A DNA stretch of 64,000 nucleotides, taken from NCBI GenBank assembly GCA_008508345.1, contig QNGE01003248.1, positions 1-64,000 on the forward strand, read 5' to 3'. Below the pieces are notes generated by a model. The model made no database searches. It saw nothing but the letters and a program-made list of their open reading frames with translations, and had not been told where the DNA came from. A program made the translations under genes and the position numbers. Positions 51,157 to 63,145 of this stretch are shown here, piece by piece; positions within the stretch are counted from its first letter, which is position 1; the number at the start of each line of letters is the position of its first letter. The DNA comes from Paragonimus westermani. Its lineage: Eukaryota > Platyhelminthes > Trematoda > Plagiorchiida > Troglotrematidae.

Positions 51157-51278
51157 ACAAATGTTATGTTTGCGATGTCAACCATGTCAACAGTAAGCAC
51201 TGTCTCACTCTGTGTGAACACAAAATGTGTTCAGACTGTCTTCGCATCTGTTTTGCTGATAAGCTGTTTTTGAGCTGA
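51157..51278 (+). CDS. RING-finger-like motif, possible exon or relic
   Basis: One frame encodes CYVC followed by a 13-residue spacer and then CEHKMCSDCLRIC. The spacing C-x2-C-x13-C-x-H-x2-C-x2-C fits the first six ligands of a RING finger, most like the RNF14/RBR style. A CACTAG acceptor could start the exon at 51157. The frame closes at TGA (51276-51278) before the last cysteine pair, and no donor is obvious, so it may be a gene relic. Function would be E3 ubiquitin ligation if real. Chance is not excluded. Confidence 0.3.
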
Positions 51279-51518
51279 CTGTACGGCTTTATAATGTCAC
51301 CAAGCTGATGATAGTACATCTGGATCGTGATGTTGACTAACTGGAACGATTGTTCGACGAGTAAACAAAACCATTAGAGCCCGCTAGTTTTTGCTAAAAG
51401 TTCCTTCCACAAATGTGTGAAAAAAACTGAAAGCGTGGACCATCATTCTCGTAAGTAGTTAGTCCCAGTGGCCGTCATCAATCTGTTGGACAGACGTTTT
51501 GATTTTGTTCTGTCTTAG

Positions 51519-51633
51519 TTGCGTCGCTCACTTCGAAAGATCAGATGCACGATGCATAGCGGTAGGATACGGACGAGTTGTGATCAAACCACGTATTTGC
51601 AGTAACCAAGGCAAACAGTTTGAGGATCTTCAG
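51519..51633 (+). CDS. S1 (trypsin-like) serine protease exon, putative
   Basis: Good acceptor (TTTTGTTCTGTCTTAG) and a CAG|GTAACA donor enclose one base plus 38 codons. The peptide begins CVAHFERSDARCIAVGYGR and ends FEDLQ. In chymotrypsin-fold proteases Cys122 is followed by about 12 residues, Cys136, then the V-x-G-W/Y-G motif and a Leu-Gln some 15-20 residues on. This exon has that layout. Upstream exons with the catalytic His and Asp were not found. Immediately downstream, the same open frame reads VTATHC, which resembles the TAAHC active-site motif but sits in the wrong order. Confidence 0.4.
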
Positions 51634-53098
51634 GTAACAAAAGTGACTGCGACTCATTGTTCCAATAGTTTCTTGTTCCAGTAGCAATCTGGTATGGCTA
51701 AATGCTTCACCGTACCTGACTGAATAACTGAACGGATTAGTAGAGAAGTGGTAGCGTTACCATGTCTATTTTTAGCAGTTGTTAACGATATCTTATTTTT
51801 AATGCCGGCTGTGTAAGTGCCAACTTGGCACGCAACAGGTACCAAGAGAGAGGTATGTGCGTTTGTGTGTAGGCGGCGGGTGAAGGATTACATTAGTTGA
51901 ATGAAAAACTAAGCGTACATGAGTGCTAGCCAAATTTCTGGCCTTTCACAAGCGAGTCCATCATGGCGTAAACTATAACATGTCTAAAGTGAGGAAAAAA
52001 TGTGTTTAAGGGAGCTTATCGACCAAAGTGTACAGTTTGTTCGGCAATTACGAGGTGAATACATTATTTAAAACGTAGTAAAATAAATTGAGGTTATCAA
52101 TTGAACACCATCTGTTCAGGGCATCTGGTATGGTAGTCACAGAATACTGGCATGAGAATTTTTGGAGGAAACCGTGAAACCTAGTACGGTTTCTTGTTTA
52201 AAACTGCAAACGGTGTATATCGTCGCCCCTAAGAGGGATTTTAATTCCTTATTCCTAATTAAGCTTAACCTATTCATTTCGAGCAGCAGCACGATTTATG
52301 ACCAATAGCTGTCAACTACTGATTTGTGCTTATCATAGATTTTAGTCTGTGTTCACTTTTTCTACGTGTTTCCCACCATTTCTAACCCAATCTAATGAGC
52401 ATCTATAGAAAGGCACATCCCGGATACGACATGTTGGCTTGTCCGTATAGGATATGAGCACGCATACCAACATGGTAACCCTTGGCAAGTCTGTCCAAAC
52501 CAGTACAATGATTGCAGCACAAGAATGACTGAATGAACCGCTCAAACAGCTGGGCCGTGCGCTTTAGAATAAATCTAATATATAAGTCGACAATGAAATC
52601 CGTACCTACAGTCCAGAATGAAGGTTATGAATGTAGGCAAAGGCCGCTAAGGTAAAATTGCCAGAAAATGTTTATTCATAACGTAAAATATTGGTACCGA
52701 ATTGTGTCCGCTGTTTTCTTGGGACAGATGAGTGCCGTGCTAATTACGGATTCTCCAGTGAGCCATCCTACTCAAGAAAGAACAAGTTTCTTGTTAGTCA
52801 GAGTAACTAGAACCTACTTTAGTCTTTCGGAAGCGTGCCCGATGTCCGCTTGACTGAAGAAGCTGCTGAGATGGTGTTAAGGTAAGTTCCAGTTCGCTTT
52901 AAAACACCACCCCGGCCTCCAGTCAAATTTCTACTCCAAACTTTCGTTCTGTTTTGGTTGCCTTACAAGTGGAGAGACATAGACATTGAAACTTCTGGGT
53001 TTAGCACACGTCAGCTTCGCAGTTCTTGCTCTTCCTGATAGGCTACCAACTGGAAACAATTTGCCTAATCTCAACTTCGGGTGTTCGGCTGCACAAAG

Positions 53099-53253
53099 GT
53101 ACTATGGTCTTGTTAAACAAGTTTCATATGATGGGATTGAAGTCGGCATATTCCTGTGGGAACTACCATGGCAAACCCGTGGAAAATCAACCGGGCATCT
53201 ATCAACAGGTGACGGAGATTTTAATGGTAGATTGTGTGCACCAGTTCCGATGA
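53099..53253 (+). CDS. S1 protease-like C-terminal exon, putative
   Basis: The frame MGLKSAYSCGNYHG...NQPGIYQQVTEIL...VHQFR-stop lines up with the S1 C-terminus (V-G-I-V-S-W-G...C...P-G-V-Y-x-R-V-T...W). The Pro-Gly-Ile-Tyr and following Val-Thr positions agree, but the final Trp is absent. The acceptor CTGCACAAAG at 53098 is a guess. A canonical AATAAA lies at 53379-53384, about 126 bases after the stop, as expected for a last exon. The GDSGG catalytic-serine segment that should precede it was not found between 51.7 and 53.1 kb. Confidence 0.4.
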
Positions 53254-53378
53254 CCTGCACGCCCTGCTCAGAATTGGTCAAAGTTCCCTTCAATGCGGAA
53301 TCGTTATCGAATGTGCATGGATGTTTGACACTCAGCTGTTCATATGTGACGTTGTCGAATTGAATCCCACAACTTGAA

Positions 53379-53384
53379 AATAAA
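53379..53384 (+). promoter_or_regulatory. Polyadenylation signal AATAAA
   Basis: Canonical hexamer 126 bases after the TGA of the putative S1 C-terminal exon. It supports a transcript end here but is common in AT-rich DNA. Confidence 0.35.
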
Positions 53385-53837
53385 ATCTAGTGCCAATTAT
53401 GAGAAGTATTACAAGTTTGAGTAGAATGTACCTATTCGCTTAGTTTATTGATTAACTGGTGAATTAAAAACTAGGTTGGTAAAAAAACAACCTGAGTTCG
53501 AAATAACTGACTAATCCTAGTAGAGTTGAGAGAGAGAATAAATGTTACCTAGAAATGGAAATTGATCACATAGAATTACGTCTAGAAAAAGCTGAACCAA
53601 AGCGATCGGCTGAGTTAAAAAACTGGATTAAGGTTTGTCATAGGCCGTAGAGTGAAGAAAAATACTAAACCCATCGAAATGCTTACAGTGGATCCGCTGA
53701 CTGTCAAGCCATGACGCACATGTTTGGGATGTTTGCCGAAGGGAGTCAGTTGAACAGTCTGTCTCAGTTTGAAAGCAGCTCTCGAATTTGAAAATTGGCA
53801 GCACATCCGTTCAAAAACGGCTGAGTAATTCATTTAC

Positions 53838-53930
53838 TTTCCAAGTTGACCATCACTCACATTTGATCGCAGCCTTCTCTATCTGAATGCGAAGGCTGCG
53901 ATCAAATGTGAGTGATGGTCAACTTGGAAA
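53838..53930. repeat. Perfect inverted repeat, 40-bp arms, 13-bp loop, made of SINE 3' sequence
   Basis: Left arm 53838-53877 is the exact reverse complement of right arm 53891-53930. The spacer 53878-53890 is TCTATCTGAATGC. The arms contain the SINE motif GGCTGCGATCAAATGTGAGTG. The SINE 3' tail continues from the right arm to about 53965. Confidence 0.9.
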
Positions 53931-53965
53931 TAAACCAAATCCCCGAGTACTTATCAGTAATCTAA
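53881..53965 (+). repeat. SINE 3' end
   Basis: ATCTGAATGCGAAGGCTGCG through AACTTGGAAATAAACC and AAATCCCCGAGTACTTATC matches the 3' part of the 22.8-kb SINE. The opposite-strand left arm (53838-53877) is a second, truncated copy. Confidence 0.75.
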
Positions 53966-55400
53966 TATATTTACCTTGGAACCGCTGACATTGGTCAAAC
54001 AGAGGTTCAATTTAAGGAGTAAGACGGGAAAACAGTAGCGGTTTGAAATACCACTCTTCTAAATGGTAAAATAGTGGACAAATGAATTGTCTTTCTTTGG
54101 CTTCTTCGCGTCTCGTGCCCAAGGGAGGGTCACCCTAATCATTCCTTTATTTATGTGGACTACAAAGTAGCGACTATTAGGGTTACAAGAAAGTGTGTGA
54201 ATTGCTTTCTTTATCCCCAGCCCTTCCTCCTTCATAGGTTAAAATCAATAAACCGTTTGAAGTTGACCTGCGAATTGCATTCAACGCCTAATGATGGATC
54301 ATGCATCTGTGGTTTTGCACTGCTGTTCGATACAGAGTTAAAAAAACCCACCATGTCAGACACACACGATGGCTTACACTAGGTCAGGTACAGCTATTGA
54401 CGCAATGGTTAGATAGCATTCTTCAAAGTTCGTTGTGTGCGTACGTCAAAATGACTCGAAAACAGATGTAAGTTAATAGCTGGCCCCATCGAATAAACGA
54501 AGATACGGATTAGCCGACATTCTGATTCTTTAATGATCCACAGTAGTGGAGGACTAACAATTTTGTCACAATTTGAAGGTGGTAGGCATATTTTAGAAGA
54601 AAAGTATCACATTATTGATTGAGAACTGACTTGCCGGGGCAAATTCGTGATAGTCCGGAATATGCAGACCCAGCAAACCACCTTAAGATAAACAGATTAC
54701 GCCATCAACGACACGTAATTACGAATGTCGTCACAACTACAGTACATTGGTAACAAAAGAACTTTTGACAACACAGTTTTAACCGGAATGTCCTAAAAAG
54801 TAGATCCACTTTTACGAGTGATTGCCATGCCTATTTTAGTGTACTTATAAGAACAGCTAGTTCAATAGTGCACTTTGACTAAGATACTTTCAAACAATTA
54901 AGCATACCTTAGAAACCCGAGAACATAAATAAGTTATTTTTGGGAACCCTTCAGCTGTTTGATCGGCGTGAAATAAAGGGATCAGTGGGACAATGACAAT
55001 GTGGAAAACTGATAGGAATTTTTTAACACCACTGGTTGACTAAACTGATGGGAGAGGCAGTGTCATTCTGTAGTATTAGTTAACTAAATTTGGCCGTCCT
55101 TGTGTGCACTGGGACACCCCCTGGTGACAGGTTCTAACAAAATAACCGATTCCAGTGTTCATCAGGCGACATTAAGTCAGATTACTCAACATAATGCTGA
55201 AAGGTAAATCGAGAGACTATTTGGAGGTAACCACTCGCATTGGCCTGAATATGCGTGTTAGTGAGAAAGAGTGTAAATAAGTATAGCATGTTATGAGAAG
55301 CATATTGGAGTTGTTGACAGGCTCCTATGTTTGGGCTGGAAATATAGGCTGGAACAAAAATTACTTAAAAAGAAGGTATAGGTATCTTAGTACATGTTAC
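53966..55400. other. Unassigned intergenic or intronic DNA
   Basis: Only short open frames. Nothing recognisable. Confidence 0.6.
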
Positions 55401-55540
55401 GTAATACACTTGAAACCAACAGACAAATAACATGTACATTTGACCATCGTTGACTACCAACCATTCGTTTTGTTCAAATGTTGTTTTACCAGTCAGTATG
55501 AAGTTCAGGTGGGCTGTGAACGCAATAAAATTTTTATCTA

Positions 55541-55870
55541 TCAGGCGCCATCTACTAGTTTAACAATACATTCTCTCCCTTCTGGAAGTTGCGGTAACCG
55601 TTCCAGAAAACATGCATGTGTGCCTGACAAGGTTAAGTTTTCACTTTCAGACAACATGATGACACAACCACCAGCCGTGGTTGTTTTCGTTGCCAGTACG
55701 TCCACCCAACGGTTGACCGGTTCCGCCAGCTGACACAGTGACCAAAACGGCATTGGACGGCCTCGTCCGACATGCCGACAGCTATTGTTGCCGACCACAT
55801 TCAGGATGGACACAGTATCCATTTTCTTACCGCCGTTCGCCCAATCTTGCCCACACATGTTTAGCATCAA
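55541..55870 (-). other. Relatively GC-rich stretch open on both strands
   Basis: A 109-codon minus-strand frame overlaps a plus-strand frame (55440-55733). On the minus strand, a CTACTATCTAG acceptor (near 55889) and a G|GTAAGA donor (near 55830) bracket a segment reading TLAEALMLNMCGQDWANG. Composition differs from the AT-rich flanks, which suggests coding or transposon origin. No family recognised. Confidence 0.25.
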
Positions 55871-55959
55871 GGCTTCGGCAAGTGTGACTAGATAGTAGAG
55901 TGAATGCTTACGTACGTGTATGACTCATAAAGTTCTCGTGTGTGCAGTCTGTTTTTCAG

Positions 55960-56368
55960 CTGCCAATCGGACCAGATCCAGTTCGGTGCAACAACAAAGG
56001 TTCCATTCATTATGCCCAAACAAAAAAAATTCAATAACTATTCAGCCAGCATGGTGGACCCTTTTTCGGTTACGCTGTTCACAAGCTTATGGCAGCAATG
56101 CTAAATCTTTTCACTGGGAGTACCGAGTACAATCTTATCCAAGTTTTCTTTGGCCAATTACGGTAGAGCAGCCTTTGTATTTGAATGGAGTACTAATTGG
56201 GGGCTAGCTACTACCGTCCACAAACCAGTAGACCACTTCATTTCGTCTCGCAAATCAGCCTGGTTATTGAGGAGAGGTAACATGGGCCCTCGGATGACAA
56301 CTTGGCTGTCTGAGTCATTTCAGTTGGAATTTTCCTCCTGGTGCCGTTACATCGCCACACTGAGTTAA
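55960..56368 (+). pseudogene. S1 protease-like N-terminal segment with a one-base frame break, putative
   Basis: After a strong CTGTTTTTCAG acceptor, one frame leads to FLWPITVEQPLYLNGVLIGG and stops at TAG 56205. This resembles the S1 start (P-W-x-V-x-V...C-G-G-x-L-I), with Asn-Gly for Cys-Gly. The other frame continues LATTVHKPVDHF, like the L-T-A-A-H-C block with His present and Cys replaced by Lys. The two frames would join if the G5 run near 56198 had one more G. The break could be a real mutation, a sequencing error, or a sign that the similarity is accidental. Confidence 0.25.
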
Positions 56369-58055
56369 GTAGTCAAAATTCCCTATCACCCATGATAGAA
56401 TATATTCATCCGGATAAGGCAGCATAAGACGGGACCAAAAAGCGTGCCTTAACAACACGTGCACTTTGTCGTGTTGGTCTTAAACACGTTATAACAGATG
56501 TCACATCCCGTGAAGCGCCTTTGTGTCCAAGGTCACCTGCTGAATTTGCAATACTAGTTGATTCGTTCAAAGTACAAACAGCAATTTTGTGTTAGGGCTT
56601 GTCCAGGGTGTAACATCGTATCAACGACTGTAACGACACTCTCAAGAGGTGAGTTTAAGCAAAGATGGGGTATATACATTTATTGTTTTTCCGGGTCTGA
56701 CGTCTATGCGATCTTTTGGTATACGATCATTAGGCTGCTAGCCGCTGTTAGCAAGGAATTTTCTGTTGAACTCTGCTTGCCTGTTGTTTTAATGACAAGT
56801 GCCAACTACAGTTCCCTATCTATTCTTTAATTTCATATTGTATTATCAAGTTTCATGCCACATTGCTTCTGAATATTGTTAGAACGAAGATCATTGCTCT
56901 TCTGTTCCATACTCTATGCACCTTGGCAATCAACGACACAAGATCAGACAACGAAAAACTTCATACTGCCTAAAAATTGCTAGTGACTCGCTGTACGCTA
57001 AACATAGTTGCGATACTGAGGGCTTGAAGAATTTCAGAATAAGAAGAGGAGCAACCTGGCTACAGAGTCTACTGAGTCTTCCAATCTCCTGACTGATCTT
57101 ATCCAAGCTTTCACTTATATCCAGATTGCAAAATTAACGGGTGTCATGTGGGTGCAAACACTGGCTCCTTTCTTCTCCTTCAGCAAAATTTAACCACAAT
57201 TTATGAGGACAGGTTTATGTAACCTCGTCTTATGTTCGGATTTAAAGACAAGAAATGCAACTGTTTCAAGTTGAGAACCTAAGCGGTGAAAGCGATTACA
57301 AAGTGGATCGGATTTACTTGCTAAATCTCTGTAGAGGATGTGTTCACTTGTCGCAATAGAGCCCGATTCTCCTGGCAACCTTGTTTTCAGGTGTCGGATT
57401 ACTCACGGTCAAGAATACAATTCATCGAGTTCCGAGCTGGACTCCAATACAGAGAAGATGTACACAACTAGAGTTCGATTTGGACTGTCAAGTAGGAGTT
57501 TATTTGTAGAGTGTATCTTTCAAACGAGTGTGTTCACAGCGATAGCAGCTTTATGGATTCGCCGTGTATCTGACTGAGATGTCCTAGTCAAGCAACCCAG
57601 GTAGGCAGCTAGTCTAGGTGAAAGCGAACACGGTGTACGTCTTCGTGAACACCTGCAAATGTACCAGCAGATGCCTGAGGGTAAACATATAACCTCGTCA
57701 TGGATATTCTGATGAACTAACGGAGAAGATGTAATGGTCTAAAACTGACAAAAGTCTAAAAGTGAATGCACATGGCATCCTGATATTATTTTCGTTCACA
57801 TCCGAGCAAGTAAAGATAAACCTTCTGTGTCAGGCTGCTTTTATTCAATTGCTTTGTGAATCCAGCTTTGAATAGGGCTCGCACTATGCTGTTTTCGCAG
57901 TGAAAGAGTTTGCAAAACTAGTGTGTTCCCACATGTCTCAGCTAAAAATTTGATAGTGTACTGAAAGTGAACAGAGGGTGAGGAAGATGATGGTTGATAT
58001 TTTCTTAAAGCTAAGGTCACAGTAACTGCAAAGAAGTACATTTTTAACGATAACT
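56369..58055. other. Unassigned stretch with a possible exon near 57.4 kb
   Basis: CTTGTTTTCAG near 57390 precedes an open frame starting CRITHGQEYNSSSSEL and containing TTRVRFGLSSRSLFVE. It may be another S1-like piece but has no decisive motif. A small bracketed segment also occurs at about 56600-56643 (GTCCAG to GTGAGT). Confidence 0.25.
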
Positions 58056-58307
58056 ATGTTTATGTTGGTGCTAAATGTTCACGGAGGTTCACAGAGGTTT
58101 ACTTACGTGGATTTACGATCAAACCGTTCATACGAAATTGGGAAGAAATTAACCGGACAACGTTTAAGATTTAAACACAAATCAGTTTGGAGGACGCACA
58201 TCGGTCACATTCTCGTATTCACATTCACGTCTACACTGAGTAAACCTATATGCACAAGATCATTTATGTTTGTAGCATATTATCCCACTAAGATGCGTTC
58301 AACTTGA
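58056..58307 (+). CDS. S1 protease-like segment lacking the catalytic Asp, very tentative
   Basis: LVLNVHGGSQRFTYVDL resembles the S1 V-x-L-G-x-H...Q...V stretch. Later ILVFTFTSTLSKPIC resembles D-I-A-L-L-K-L...V-x-P-I-C, but Asp102 would be His (GHI). No splice sites are convincing. The similarity is short and could be chance. Confidence 0.2.
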   Translation: MFMLVLNVHGGSQRFTYVDLRSNRSYEIGKKLTGQRLRFKHKSVWRTHIGHILVFTFTSTLSKPICTRSFMFVAYYPTKMRST

Positions 58308-59485
58308 TATTTTCCATGAATCAGTATACAGTAAGTTGTACATGAAAAGGCTAGGTTCAACCAGAAGATAGAGAAAGATGAAGATGGCTCAAGGGCATTT
58401 GAAGCCTTGTGGGTGATCATACTTTCTCTCTTAGCGCATTCAACTAAGGAGAGGATTTTTACAGAACACATTTACGAAGACAAAAGCTAACCTTACTTTG
58501 TACGAAATGTCATGGACGAAACTCTGGCAAACAGATTGCTTGTTTTTATGGCAGTTACATGCAATTTTTCGTTGTGTACAATGGTTGGCAGGAACTAACC
58601 CATATATGAAATATTAACTTGACAAAGTTTGAAGCTGACCAAAGGTTATTCTGTATAATCCCTGTTTTTTGTATAACAGTTGAAACTTAAAGAAAATAGT
58701 CCTCATATATGGGGTTGCACAGTTCGGAGTGGAAGTTACCGGTGCTACAAAGTTGGAGAAAAGTGGCCGCATATCAACGGTTTACTCGTTTTCTCAAAAC
58801 TTTACAAGTTAGTCTCATTTCATCGTGTATAAAACGTTACTACCATTTTTCAATTCATGAGTAGCACGGAGTACAATTACTGTAACATTGCTGTAAAATT
58901 ATCAGCTCCATCAAACGTTGTGTCAAGGGGCATTTATGTAATCACAAACTCGGAAATCTTATCAGATGTAGGTGGTGAGTTGGATTTGACCGGTAAACAC
59001 TGGCATATTCACATTAGAGCTTACTTCTAATGGTGGACTTTATGGAGAAAAGACCGTATTTCTGGTGATGAATCAAGAAGAAATGTTGGTGTGTTTCCTT
59101 GACAAAGATGCGGTACGCCATCTTTAAAAACCAAGCAGACTGTTAACTGAACCAAACTCATAATCTGGTCGACAAGGCTCTCCCACCAAATATGTGAATT
59201 GTTTCTACTCCTATTTAAAAGGTAGTCTATTTCTTATTGTGTTTAATGTTGAGCAGCCCCTAAAAATGCAGTATGGGAACTTGAGTGCTCGGTGGCTATG
59301 TGGCTTTCTGTTGAGTGCTCAACAAACGCTGGTTTTCATAGCTCATTATCTTGGGGGAAACTTGGGCGAATCCCATGTGAACTAAACCTTTGTTTGAGTA
59401 TTGTTTGATAGAATCATTCACGTGACACAGGGTTGTCACGTGTATAACCTGCTAAATGGTATATATACTATACGACTCACCCCAG
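58308..59485. other. Unassigned
   Basis: Short open frames only. Nothing recognisable. Confidence 0.55.
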
Positions 59486-59550
59486 TAAGAGTTTGTTCAT
59501 TCGGATACATGGAACGACCTGTTGAACTGCTACTGACGGCGCGATTGCTG
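59486..59550 (+). CDS. S1 protease-like exon (Cys136 region), tentative
   Basis: Bracketed by an ACTCACCCCAG acceptor and a perfect GTAAGT donor. It encodes RVCSFGYMERPVELLL then TARLL. It resembles the 51519-51633 exon in having Cys then x-x-G-Y, ending at the Leu-Gln-like position, and leaving phase 0. Confidence 0.25.
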
Positions 59551-62500
59551 GTAAGTGAAGTGTACGGGATAACAGGTGTGCAGCTACACTGGTCTTTCTG
59601 CGAGCCAAATGCTAGTTGCATGCTTCTTACTTAAAATGCGGTGTAACTGATGTGGGATAGCAACACATGTAGCGATACGTGTAGCAATAATGCACACGGT
59701 ATACTTTGTTGTGAGACACCGGAACTTATGACGGTTCCGTGTACAGAGATTGCAACATGACCAACTTCTTCACACTGTCTCGTTTTGATTCATTTTACCC
59801 GCAGGTGTGTTACTGCGATTCAAGAAACATGTACACACGGCCCTCGGGCTATGAGGTAATATGGGCAGGTTGACTAAATAAGTATTCGCACACAATCCCA
59901 CGCATTGTGCATACAAATTTCCAACAAAACAACCGGATAAAATAAGCACACGCATACAGTTTACAGCCACTGACTAAAGCTCAACCAGACCCTAGCTGTT
60001 ATCAGTCAATCGATAATATATACACAAATGTTGGCATACTAATTAGTGGCTTCTCATTATCAAAAGTATGACCACGTAACGCAAAATGTCAACACCAGAT
60101 AGGACTAAAAACCGCGAAAAGATCAATGCTACTGATTTTGACTGAACTCTTTCCATTATACTGTGTGACTCATCCCTCTTGTGTAAACTTGCGACACTTC
60201 ATCCCAATTAAGAAACAATGGTGTAAAAATGTCTAATTTCTCATTTACGGCAATAATTTGGTAATATGTAGATAGGAAAAATCAATTTTTTTAAATAATA
60301 CTCAATAAAGCTTTGTTTTGTGGCATACAATAGATGTGGAGACTGTTTTAGTTGAGTTTCTCGACTACCCCTCAATCTGACGAATCCACTAACACAGTTT
60401 CTGAGAACAAGGTGGTATAAATAGATTTCCTATGAGAAACCGAGGAAGTGCAAATCGCAACGCCATGGCTAAGAAGCTTTACGTACAAACGCCTGGACAG
60501 TAGATAGGCTATTCGCTCTAAAAGTTGTTTGAAGACGAACTTCAAAGTAGCTGAATTTGAGAGGAGACATCAGGTTGCGCCTACAAGCATTCCATCTGAT
60601 AATTAGATTGAGTGTTAGAAGGCCACCGGAACGCACAAAAGTTCATAATGTTATGAAAAATCAATGGAAGGCAAAATAGGGTGATAACCGCAGACTGCAA
60701 AATATCGTCCAAACAGACCACTTATTGTGGTGCTTGGCGAAAACAAGTTAAACTTAATGTAGACCTACTTCTAATTCTATTACTGATGAGTGTCTTGGCA
60801 AATTTATCCGCTATGGAACGATCTATCTATAAAAACCCGAACATTTTAAATTTAAAACTGAGAGAAACAGGAATAAACAGATGATGGTGAGTATTAGCCG
60901 TTCAATGCATCTATAGGTGAAACAAATTTCAAAGGAAAATCCGACAAACACCGATGTAGATTATAATATTCTTCAGGTATTTATTTGGCAGTCTAGGGAC
61001 AAAATGAATAAAACGGGGCGGACAATTCTATCCATACTTCGTTTGAATAAATAGCCTACACGAGAGTACGGCTTGTTTGTAAAATGTTTTTAACCGGTGG
61101 TAGAAGAAAAGGATGCAAGCGTCAACAGTACGTTGTCAATTTATACAGTTTCGTTAAAGGTTAGAAGCTGAAGTATTTGACCTTGGAAAATGTTCCTAAA
61201 ATGACTGGTTACACTGTTGTGGCCGTGAACTGGGAAGTGGAATAATGATATAAGCAGAATTAGGAAAGTGCTAATTGAAGGCTCATGCAAACCATGGAGT
61301 AACTGTTTACAAACTACCGAACTGTCAGCATTCAGAAACGAATGAACGTGTAAAGGAAGTCGAATCGGAATACACAATGCATAACTTATGTATATTTCGG
61401 AAAGGATGGATCATAGGTTATAAGGTTAACAATATTTTGCACGACAGTCGTTTACGTCCACTTGAATTCGCAGTCTGAGATGATGTCAATGACACGATTA
61501 CTAGAAGTATTCTATTGTTTCTGTGGCAGACTTCACTGATTGCGAACGAGACAGACTAGTGTTCAATGCACTCACTTCTATTCTGCCCACAATTTCTCTT
61601 GCATCTTCACTTTTTCCGCTTGCTTGGTAATTCCAGTTCTATCTTGTGTTCTCCACATGTTCTAACCGCAAACTTGTCTTTTACAAAACTTTTTAATTCG
61701 TCTCTCGGTTTGTCCTAGAGGTAAACTGCATGGGTTTGCTTCCGTTTTCTTTGAGATTGACCTTCTTGTTTACAAATGAGTAGTCAGGGAACTTGGTATA
61801 TCACTCACGTATGACCGAAGGATTCAGGTAAAAGTTGCAACTGGTTTTTTACACAAAGAAGTACTAGATCAGAGTTTCCACAGCTAGCTGGAATTCGTGA
61901 ATGAAGCATATCTTTTTCCAGCACTGAGTTGAACTCCGGTTTGATCCATGGTGAAGCAAACCTGGTGATACATACGCCATTAGCTTTAACCTAGGCAAGA
62001 CCGATTGAGTAGCTTGCGGTTAAATTGGTTTATGTTCAGTCTGCTCAATGATTTCGAGAACGTAGGTGATAATTGTCCTGTTTACTTTCGATCTGGAACC
62101 GTATGGGTCAAACCGTTCAGTTGACTTGAAGTAACAAATCTTGCTCAATCTAACAGACAAACATTTTAAATTAACTCAGTTGGTTTTAAACTACTGATGC
62201 TCATCGTTTTTCTATACACGGACCTTAATGAGTTGTCAGGTGACCATTTCTCTTTCACCCTAAAAACGGATAATGATGTCCTATCCTGTCGTTAGAATGC
62301 TCACTGACAATCACCTTCTGAAAAATACCTCGTTGCATACAAGTATAATACACGTGTAGCCTTCCGATGCATGGTGTTCGTACAGATGAGGATTGCTTCC
62401 ATGTGTGACAGACTACTAAAGGGCGAGACAAATCTGGGACAAAATCTGTTAACCTCCTCCGTTCATTGCACCAACAAGATGTCGGCTTTTCATCGATAGC

Positions 62501-63145
62501 TACTGCAAACCTTGTGTTCTAGAAGCATGTGAATCTTGGTCTGTTTACCTTTAATCAACCTATCTTCATTGCAGAACACCAAATCAGGCAGGTGTATTGC
62601 GTAATCACAACAGTGTTGCTGGAAAAGATGCTTCAAACACGCTAGCAAATAAGCTACTGTTGTCACGTGGATTTCGTTAACTTGAGCATGTTTTACGAAA
62701 AACAGTCCATCGATTACCTCGTGTCACCCGTCATGCGTATTACCTGGGTTGAAGTGAAATTGACAATCATGTCATAAACGCATGACTCAGGTTTCAAGAT
62801 TAACGAAGTCGCATGAAGTTAGATCATCTGCCATGAGTAGTACGAAGCGTTTCGCAGATAGTTTATCACCCGACGTTGAGGTTTTTGATACCGTTTTACT
62901 TCTAATAGCCTTTCCGTTTGGCAACTTACGCATTCTGGGAAAGCCACTAGAATGAATTGCTTGCAGTTTCATCTGTATTTTGTGGCCACATGTAGTTGAT
63001 TTATCCCTGAGGGAAAAAATAACACATCCGTATTTGTGTACATAAAAGAGTCCGATTGTTACACCGCTTGCCCTGAGCTGTTCAGTAACAGGTGTTCATA
63101 CCCACTAGCTCATTGGGTTTTCGTCCCATTTCACGTGTGTTATAG
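59551..63145. other. Mostly unassigned stretch
   Basis: 3.6 kb. A plus-strand frame at 61275-61478 (HGVTVYKLPNC ... YTMHNLCIFRKG) could match the region before the S1 active-site serine, but this is weak. No GDSGG motif, collagen repeat or SINE was seen. Confidence 0.45.

Noticed and set aside
51634..51684. VTATHC read as the catalytic His57 motif
   Set aside because: It lies beyond a good donor and after the Cys136-like motif, whereas His57 must come before it. Probably coincidence.
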